Notes under the pieces: model-generated
Told to the model about the DNA's origin: nothing
Seen by the model: only the letters and a program-made list of their open reading frames with translations
Database searches by the model: none
Position numbers and translations under genes: made by a program
From: Tieghemiomyces parasiticus
Lineage: Eukaryota; Kickxellomycota; Dimargaritomycetes; Dimargaritales; Dimargaritaceae
DNA length: 18,309 nucleotides
Assembly: GCA_027575765.1 (NCBI GenBank)
Contig: JANBPT010000946.1
Coordinates: 1 to 18,309 of the forward strand
Reading direction: 5' to 3'
Shown here: in pieces, positions 8,853-15,362 of the stretch
How the letters are laid out: each line of letters starts with the position of its first letter
Numbering within the stretch: the first letter of the stretch is position 1

Positions 8853-9312
8853 TCAGCGACTATTGTACAGCACGTCCGCATACCGTTGTGGTCAGCCTCG
8901 ACCGCAGATGAACCGTAGCGGCCCCGGTAGCCGCGGCCTTATGCTTTTCCAGCTTAAGCTAGCCAGCATTCAGGTACCAGGCTGGACTCTACCTTTCCTT
9001 TAGCGTGGCCTACACGCACGCCCCGCCATTGAAGTTTGCTATTCTAATCTTGATCAACTTTTCTGTCATTTTCGCTGGGCCCACTATTATTATCTGATTT
9101 ACTTGTGACCTCACTACACATCTCTGTACTGATTGGGCACACTATGTACGACTAGTGTGGACTTCATCAAGCTTACCTTAGTTCTTCTATTTTTTTTTGT
9201 AAATAAAGCGCGACGTTATTCAGATTACGTGGCATTTCTACTTTACATCAAGAAAGGTGCTCAACTGTGTCCCGATTTACTTAGCCAAAAAAATTGATGG
9301 GTTCTATGACGC
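8853..9312. other. Convergent intergenic region, 3' untranslated regions
   Basis: About 460 AT-richer bases between the secreted-peptide stop and the RSA4 stop. Apart from a plus-strand polyadenylation signal I see no gene; the frame at 8746-9003 overlaps the secreted peptide and is a shadow. Confidence 0.6.
9202..9207 (+). terminator. Polyadenylation signal AATAAA for the secreted-peptide gene
   Basis: An AATAAA lies 350 bases after the stop, preceded by a T-rich run. The implied 3' untranslated region is longer than the coding region, which is common for small secreted fungal proteins. Confidence 0.5.
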
Positions 9313-10740
9313 CTAGTGGCGCCAAATCTTGAGGACGCGGTCTTTACCTCCGCTGGCCACGCGGTCACCGCCGGGACTCCAATCGGCGGCAAACACCTCG
9401 TCAGCATGGCCAGGCAGGTCGACTTTCAGCTTTCGGGTCCGCAGATCCCACACCTTACAAGTGCTGTCCTTACTGGCGGTCACAAGCAGCCGGCTATCGG
9501 ACGACCAGCACACCTGGTACACGGCGCCGACATGCCCGCGAAGCGAGGCGACGAACCGGCCGGTGGCGCCGTCCCACAACTTTACCGAGTTATCAAATCC
9601 GGCGCTGGCAATCCAGCGGCCGTCCGGCGAGAAGTTGACGTGATTGACCAGTTTCTGGTGGCCCGTGAGACGCGCTAGGGGCTTCCGATTATTCATAGGG
9701 TCCCAGAGGTACATGGTGTAATCGTCGGATGCGGATACCAGGCGTTCCGGGTGTGAGCCGCGGGCGGCCTGGTACCGTTCGAGGGCAGTGCGCTGAGCCT
9801 CCTCCTTGGAGGCGGGCCGTCGGCAGGTATGGTCAAAAGGCCCAGTACGGAGAACAAAGTCGGTGCTGAGGGCCAAGCTGTTGATCCAGTGAGCGTGGCC
9901 AGTCAGCGTCTTGATCAGTTTGCCCTCATGTGGATTCCACACCTTGATGGTCTTGTCCTGCGATCCGGTGTACAGCAACCCGTCACCGCCCCACCGTAAG
10001 CTGGTGACCGCGGCAGTGTGCTGCGCGATGGTCAGGACCACCCGACGGTGCACCGCGTCCCAGATTCGCACGGTACCGTCCTTGGACGCGCTAGCGAATC
10101 GGGTACAGTCCGGGTTAAGATGGTACGGCTCCCAGGCCAGTGCCGTAATCCACTTAGTATGGCCCTTAAGGGCTCCACCCAGGGCTTCTCCAGTCCGTGG
10201 GTCCCATAGCCGCACCGCATTGTCCATGCCACCGGAGGCCAGGAGGGAACCGTCGGGCGACCAGGCCAGACTGAGTACCCAGTTAGTGTGGCCCCGGCAG
10301 GTGTGCCGTGGGGTGTTGGTATCGAGATCCCACACCCTCACGGTCGTGTCCCCGGACGCGCTGGCCAGGAGCCGACCGTCGGGACTGAAGCTGACTTGCA
10401 ACACAGCCTCCGTGTGGCCCGTGAGGGACGCCGAGCAGCGGGTCACGGGTCGCACGCGGAACAAAGCCTGCGGCTGGTACACGATGGTAAGCGTATCTTC
10501 AGTGCTCAGGTTCGGCTGTCGCTGCAGAATGTCCTGGACTAGGCTGTTGATAATTTCGGCATCGTTTACGTAGAAGGCGTACGGGTGCGGCTCATCGGTA
10601 TTCTCCAGGAGCTGGTTGATGAGCAACCCGAGCTGGGCCGGGGTCACGTCCACCGGGATACTCACTGGCGGTCCTGTCCGGTCGCCGTCGGCGCTCTGGA
10701 ACTGGATAACGACATGCTGGGCCGGAGTGTCGACTTCCAT
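9313..10740 (-). CDS. RSA4: Ribosome assembly factor Rsa4 / Notchless homolog (NLE1), UBL plus WD40
   Basis: A 475-residue protein that acts in the nucleolus and nucleoplasm on pre-60S ribosomes. There, its ubiquitin-like domain is pulled by the MIDAS domain of the AAA+ ATPase Rea1/Midasin to remodel the particle. The ATG at 10740 has a strong context (GTGCCATGG). The frame is open further upstream, but without conserved sequence. Residues 8-90 form the NLE ubiquitin-like domain, with the YAFYVNDAEI segment at 54-63. Eight WD40 repeats follow from about residue 108, for example GHTEAVLQVSFSPDG, SGDTTVRVWD, GGMDNAVRLWD, SKDGTVRIWD, SQDKTIKVWN, SDDYTMYLWD, GFDNSVKLWD, SKDSTCKVWD and GGKDRVLKIWRH at the C-terminus. 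An insertion of about 40 residues before SDDYTMYLWD, rich in Arg/Glu/Ala, is typical of the family. The length matches human NLE1 (485). No introns. Confidence 0.94.
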   Translation of the reverse strand: MEVDTPAQHVVIQFQSADGDRTGPPVSIPVDVTPAQLGLLINQLLENTDEPHPYAFYVNDAEIINSLVQDILQRQPNLSTEDTLTIVYQPQALFRVRPVTRCSASLTGHTEAVLQVSFSPDGRLLASASGDTTVRVWDLDTNTPRHTCRGHTNWVLSLAWSPDGSLLASGGMDNAVRLWDPRTGEALGGALKGHTKWITALAWEPYHLNPDCTRFASASKDGTVRIWDAVHRRVVLTIAQHTAAVTSLRWGGDGLLYTGSQDKTIKVWNPHEGKLIKTLTGHAHWINSLALSTDFVLRTGPFDHTCRRPASKEEAQRTALERYQAARGSHPERLVSASDDYTMYLWDPMNNRKPLARLTGHQKLVNHVNFSPDGRWIASAGFDNSVKLWDGATGRFVASLRGHVGAVYQVCWSSDSRLLVTASKDSTCKVWDLRTRKLKVDLPGHADEVFAADWSPGGDRVASGGKDRVLKIWRH

Positions 10741-11175
10741 GGCACTAGTGTTACGAACGGGGGGGCAGACGAACTGGGCTTGCGCGGTCGAAGGGGTGAT
10801 GCGCAGGGCGAGAGAGATGAGTAAGTAACCGGGGAGCGGCGGAATTGATGTCGATATAGGCCAGCAACTCCTTACAAGGCCCATTAGGTGTCGTCGAGGC
10901 ACTTCGGCATCGTGGCCTACAAAGCCACTAAAAAAATGAACTCTCACTTTTTTTCTATTCAGCGCGACCCCTTCCCCTCCTCCCTCGCCTGGCTCAGGAT
11001 ACGGCATATAGCGGGGGCCTAAGCTTTGGTGAATCACGTGCCATTAATAGGTAGATGGCTGGCCACTAACCCCTAGCCCCAGTAAGGACCGACATCCTAT
11101 GGGTCGATTAATTGTAAACTCCGCATTTTATTGGATGGCCAGTCGGTTCACTCGAGACTACTTGCAATCGATGTT
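10741..11175. other. Intergenic region between RSA4 5' end and SET gene 3' end
   Basis: About 435 bases containing the RSA4 promoter and the SET gene 3' untranslated region with its polyadenylation signal. The RSA4 frame continues open upstream to about 11037, but this extension lacks conserved sequence and a better start. Confidence 0.55.
11127..11132 (-). terminator. Polyadenylation signal AATAAA for the SET-domain gene
   Basis: The minus strand reads AATAAA 44 bases beyond the stop codon of the last predicted exon (11176). Its spacing independently supports 11176 as the true end of the SET gene. Confidence 0.6.
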
Positions 11176-13837
11176 CTATATATCCTTACCATGCGTGCAG
11201 GTATCGCGGTCTAATAATTGATCCAAGTTGGCCATTATTTCGGAGCTAAACCTGCGGCGTTGATACCAAATCGCGGCCACGGAAGCGTGGACGGTATCTG
11301 TTGACGAAAAGCGGGGAAGGGGGGATGGCAGGAATGCATGTTGGTTCTTGGTTAGGGTACCAATACAATAGCGAGCTATGGGGTATCTAGAGGCTAGGAA
11401 TGTAGACGCAGTGATACCTACCTGGAAGGGTCGTCTGTGCACTCGGAACGATGGGACATAGACCGGTAGGGCAGCACATGTAACAATTACATTAGTTAGC
11501 CGGCGTTAGTCCAACTTATGCCATCAGCCTTTCAAGTAGGTCTAAGCAGCCCATTAGTAAACCATGCCAAGTAGACCTTTAGATCTTACCAAGTTATTAA
11601 GCTGGAAATCTGCCTGGCCGATCTCAGTCAGGCAGAGTTGTGTCAAAAGAGACACCAGGCGGTCCCGGGTTAACGGAGACCACGCGCCTTGCTGACCGAC
11701 TAGCCAGCCATTCCAGCCTGTAATGTGTCTCTCCAGTTGGCGATCCAGGGCGGGTTCAGACTCGATGCTATCCGTGTTCTTTAACGAGGGTTTAACGTTC
11801 GGGCCGGTAAGCAGAGATGAGATTGACGATGCCCGGAGATGGCGTATCGTGGGTACAGTCCCTATAAGCTGCAGCACCGATAGTAGGCGGTGGGATATCT
11901 CATCTGGCTTGGCCACGTAGTCTCTGTAAAAATAACCGTCGGCAGGTGATAAAGGCAGTATGTTGACGGTCAGCCCTGAACCCAGAGGGTAGTGAATATG
12001 CTATTGTCGGATTTCGCGGAAGTCATTTTAGCTGACAGGCCTGGGTTATCAAACTAATTATCCAACCATACATAGACCACTTACCCCCATAAGCCACGCT
12101 CGTGGAGGGCCGCCTCACACCCCTGCAGCCACCGGCGGTACAGCCCGGCCGCCCGCTGCTGTTGCTGGGCGGTGCGACGCGCTCCGGGCTCCCTTGTCGC
12201 CTCTTCGACATGTTCCACCCGGCTGAAGACTTCAAAGATATGATCATCCATTGGCACCCCGTCGTACGGGTTATTCCGCAACGTGAACCCATACTCTAGA
12301 AGCATCCACCCATTGTCGTGGGGCCCATAGTTGATGAAGACCTCGTCGCCAGCGAGGATACCAGAGCTGGTTCGGATGGTAAAACTATCCAGTTCCGTGT
12401 CAAAGCCCGTCGAAACCTGGTGTTCGGAGACATGGGTGGGGGGGGGGAGGGTGTAGATAAGCACGCATAAATTGGGTAAATGGAGGGAGTTGGTAGCTAT
12501 CTAGTAGGTCGATTGTGGGTGGCGGCCAGCACTACATTAACTATCCTACCTAACTATATGTAGGCTTACCTTTGCCCCGGTATTGTGATTGAGAAAGTCG
12601 AGCATCGGCGCCATGGCGATGGCATCTTGCGTGCCCAAGGCTTCCCGTGGCTGCTTCGCATCCGTGGGCCGCGCGTTTAGTGAGATGCAGCGGGTATTGA
12701 CTGCTAACCAACCCCAGAGCCAGTCTTGATAATTTAAAGGTGGCTCCGTCGGTGCAATGACCTGTAGCACGCGTTGCGCCACTCGGCACCCTTCTCGGGC
12801 CTTGACCAACTGATGCTTGAGTGTCAATTGCAAGTCCTGAGGCAAGTGGGTCAGTATGGATGCTGCCTGGTCGGAGTCGTGCGGGTCAAGGTGGAATAAT
12901 GGGACGGTGGCGAAATCCGCTGGCAGGACCTGGAGGTATGGCCAAAGCGGCGACTGGATGCTCCGCCGTTTCTCCCAGGCCAAAGCCAGGGCTAAAAGAG
13001 TCTGTTCACTACGGGTGATGCGGCTGATCTCCGTCTTGACGCTACAATTTGAATAGTGATTGAGGTAGACAGAACAAACGTAATTAACCCCACAGCCAAA
13101 TTTGAACTCGCCGATATCTGTGGACCTCGTTTCAGTCATGACGGGAGATGTGCCATACTGACTTACCTACGTCCTGCCCGGCGGGACCAGGTACTGACCA
13201 TCGCCGAGGCCGTGAGCAAAAATTTCCGCGGGACTTGGACGATGAGCTGTCCGGGCTATAGCGTAGATGCAGCCCATTCATCATAGTTGAAAGTAGGGAG
13301 TCGCCTGTCATTGATTAGTTCTCGTAGTGACGCCGTCTCCAAGGTCCTTAGAGGATTACTGGCCAACGTGGCTCCACGGCTAGTGAGGGAGCTCGGTCGC
13401 GCGCACGGCTCGATACTGTACCTCTATATCTAACGTTGCCATCATCCCTCGGCCGGTGTCTGATATAGGAAGATCATAATAGGAAATGCCACGATGTGGC
13501 GTTAGCAAGGTAATTAAGCCGAAGAGGCATTCAAATAGGATCCTAGTCAACGTGATTTTACTAACCCTGGAAGGTGGCCAGCGTGATGGGTGTGCGCGGA
13601 AACCCTTTACTAGCGAGCCACGTGCAAAACTCGGCGTAGGCGTCATCCTGTACTTCTGCTGACCGGCGTTAACGTCGTAGTTTCATATAAGGACATATCA
13701 ACGATCAGTGCTATGGGCTGTCATTGATCACACCAGGGCGTCTTAATTCAACAGGGTTAACCTTGGCGCTTGGCCGGAACCTTCTAGCCTTGTCTTTAAT
13801 GTTAGAGGTCTTCCTGTCGACATGACCTACCCGTCAT
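11176..13837 (-). CDS. SETD4-like SET-domain protein methyltransferase with Rubisco-LSMT-type C-terminal domain, multi-exon
   Basis: Rebuilt from exons 13831-13837 (tentative start, ATGACGG), 13566-13658, 13422-13459, 13167-13255, 12570-13041, 12085-12416, 11590-11923, 11422-11434 and 11176-11297: 1500 bases, 499 residues. Phases agree at every junction and introns are 106-172 bases. Landmarks: EFCTWLASKGF, DTGRGMMATLDIE, PGQLIVQVPRKFLLT, LLALALAWEK with WPYLQVLP, WGWLAVNTRC (SET-I), LDFLNHN, DEVFINYG with the catalytic-type tyrosine, then LLEYGFTL. After GLWGDYVAKPDEISHRLL comes a helical substrate-binding domain ending in SVAAIWYQRRRFSSEIMANL. The NHN replaces the usual NHS. Relatives methylate lysine (or histidine, in SETD3); the substrate here is unknown. 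Donors are mostly GTAAGT-like, and branch-like GCTAAC/CCCTAAC occurs before acceptors. The start exon is the weakest part; the eight other exons are well supported. Confidence 0.82.
11422..11434 (-). other. 13-base microexon of the SET-domain gene
   Basis: The sequence ACGACCCTTCCAG is bounded by an upstream CACAG acceptor and a downstream GTAGGT donor. The upstream intron has a strong branch-like GCTAACTAAT. The downstream intron has CCCTAAC, a long pyrimidine run and CAACAG. Thirteen bases is the only length that links exon 11590-11923 (ending in phase 0) to exon 11176-11297 in the frame reading DTVHASVAAIW. Skipping it breaks that frame. Confidence 0.55.
12438..12447 (-). repeat. C10 run in the polypyrimidine tract of a SET-gene intron
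   Basis: On the minus strand ten C residues lie about 20 bases before the CACCAG acceptor at 12417, inside the intron 12417-12569. It serves naturally as a polypyrimidine tract, though C-only tracts are usually weaker than U-rich ones. Confidence 0.6.
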
Positions 13838-14176
13838 GCCTCTAAAAGTCAGGCAAGTGCTTGTTCAGTGAGCCTGAAGGGGGCGGGGACAGTTAGCCTA
13901 TGGGAGTTACAGTTCAGAGGTAGAAGAATCTACGCTGCGAGGTGCGAAACGGATCGGGGGAAGCTGGCCGAATGTGCAATCGAGTGGAAAAGGACAATGG
14001 GAACGAAACGCCCTCCGCCAGCTGGCTAAGCCATCGCTCGGTATCACGGCCGCCCGGATAGTCGCCCGGCTCCAACGGCATTCCGGCCCCAACCCACGTC
14101 TTTGTCTTGGTCATTCAATAGCCCATGTTTATTAGCTGAATGCTGTCAGTGTACCGTGGCGCAATGCAGTACAGCC
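13838..14176. other. Region between SET gene 5' end and small mitochondrial gene 3' end
   Basis: About 340 bases, compact. It must hold the SET gene promoter and the 3' end of the upstream gene. A minus-strand frame of 66 codons (13914-14114, starting MTKTKTWVGAGMPLEPG) begins only 14 bases past the neighbour's polyadenylation signal. It could be a small gene or a leader exon, but nothing identifies it. A good splice acceptor (GCTAAC, then CCCCCTTCAG) ends near 13878, suggesting an intron in this stretch, possibly in the SET gene leader. Confidence 0.4.
14128..14133 (-). terminator. Polyadenylation signal AATAAA for the 80-residue mitochondrial protein gene
   Basis: The minus strand reads AATAAA 44 bases past the stop codon at 14177, the same spacing as for the SET gene. 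Confidence 0.55.
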
Positions 14177-14419
14177 CTATGCTTTCGGGTCCTTCGCCGC
14201 CACGACCTGCTGGGCCTCCCGCCGGGCCATGAGATAGTCATTCGTATAGGCAAAGGTGACGCCAGCCGCCACACCGGCAATGACGCCCATCCAAAGGGGA
14301 CGGATGCCTCCGTGACGACCGCGGTAATAGTGGCGCGGGCCCGATGTCGGAGGGGGACCCGAACTGAAGTGGCGCAAGCGGGCCGGGTGCAGGCAGCTGC
14401 TAAAAAAGCGAGTGAACAT
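14177..14419 (-). CDS. Small predicted mitochondrial single-pass membrane protein, unidentified
   Basis: An 80-residue protein from an ATG in good context (GGTCACCATG). Residues 1-20 (MFTRFFSSCLHPARLRHFSS) have the Arg/Ser/Phe composition of a mitochondrial presequence and lack acidic residues. A basic, glycine-rich stretch with RHYYRGRHGG (29-38) leads into a hydrophobic segment from about 42 to 57, probably one membrane span. After it come TNDYLMARREAQQ and a short charged tail. The layout resembles small accessory subunits of respiratory complexes or assembly factors, but I do not recognise the family. Support is the start context, the targeting-like N-terminus and a polyadenylation signal just after the stop. 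A TTATAAG element about 130 bases upstream could be part of its promoter. Confidence 0.65.
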   Translation of the reverse strand: MFTRFFSSCLHPARLRHFSSGPPPTSGPRHYYRGRHGGIRPLWMGVIAGVAAGVTFAYTNDYLMARREAQQVVAAKDPKA

Positions 14420-15362
14420 GGTGACCTTGTAGGTAAAATGAGCGGATGGGTCTAAAGGCGGACAAAGCGGCAGAGCGAAAGTGGGGTCATTCGCCTGGAG
14501 TGTCTGGTGGTATTAGGGGGCCAGGGACGGGGGAGAGGAGGAGGGGCTTATAACTCACAACCACAAGGGCCCAAGCTGGTGGGTGTTGGTAGGCGCTTGC
14601 GTGTGACGGAGGGCCCACCAAGCTTAGCAAGGGACTTTCAATCAACTACAATATCTGCCGACCAACATGTATGAGCGCCTAAGCGATACTGCTGTCCGAC
14701 CATGGACTTTGAGAGCCCACTACAGGTGGAAAAAGTATGAACCCTGCAATGCAGCTGTGCCGCAGTCGCGGGTGGTCTCTCCGCTGGTTCCTCCCTCACT
14801 CTTTTGGTCACACTGTGCCCTAACACGATAATCGCTTTAGTGCTATTATACACGGGCGATACAATGTGGAAGGGCCGGCCGAGCAATGACGCGGCGCATT
14901 GGCCTGTCGGCTGCGGTCGATAGAAATCCCGTTTTATTAGTGCCAAGGAATAGTGGTGATGGAATTAGTATGTATATTGGTTTGGTGGTATGTTATGTTT
15001 GATATCAATAGTAGCCCTAACTTCATGAAACGCTGCGGAGGGAAAGTAGGTTAGGCCGAAAAAACCCACCTGGCTGGCCTCATGTACCTTGTCCAGTAAC
15101 CTGATGCCTCCAACCATCTAATTATCCCCAATACCTTGTATCCAGATGCTATTGCAGGCGATATTGTTTAATTGTATACTAAAACAGTCAACGGTTGAAA
15201 GAGGAAGAGGTGGGGTCGAACGACATGGGAAAATCAGAACCAATGGGATGCTGGTGGTAGAACCATTCGCCACAGGTCAACGGGCGCGAAATCTTCAGGA
15301 AGCACGCTAGGAGTTAGGCGAGGTACAACAGAGCGGTCCATGTGTCACGGGCTGTCCGCCAT
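14420..15362. other. Intergenic region between the 80-residue gene 5' end and the RPN2 3' end
   Basis: About 940 bases with no supportable gene. A minus-strand frame at 14638-14946 starts at a non-ATG codon and has no motif. The region carries the promoter of the 80-residue gene (pyrimidine-rich minus strand, about 14520-14545) and the 3' untranslated region of RPN2. The nearest minus-strand AATAAA for RPN2 is at 14933-14938, 425 bases past its stop. Confidence 0.55.

Noticed and set aside
10741..11037. Upstream in-frame extension of RSA4
   Set aside because: It has no conserved sequence and starts at a GTG codon; the ATG at 10740 has a strong context and matches the family start.
13914..14114. 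Small ATG-started minus-strand frame (MTKTKTWVGAGMPLEPG...)
   Set aside because: It begins 14 bases after a neighbour's polyadenylation signal in a poor start context and matches no family I know. It is kept only as a possible leader or small gene in the findings.
14638..14946. Minus-strand frame of 102 codons before RPN2's end
   Set aside because: It starts at a non-ATG codon, lacks recognisable motifs and has no obvious promoter or splice partners.
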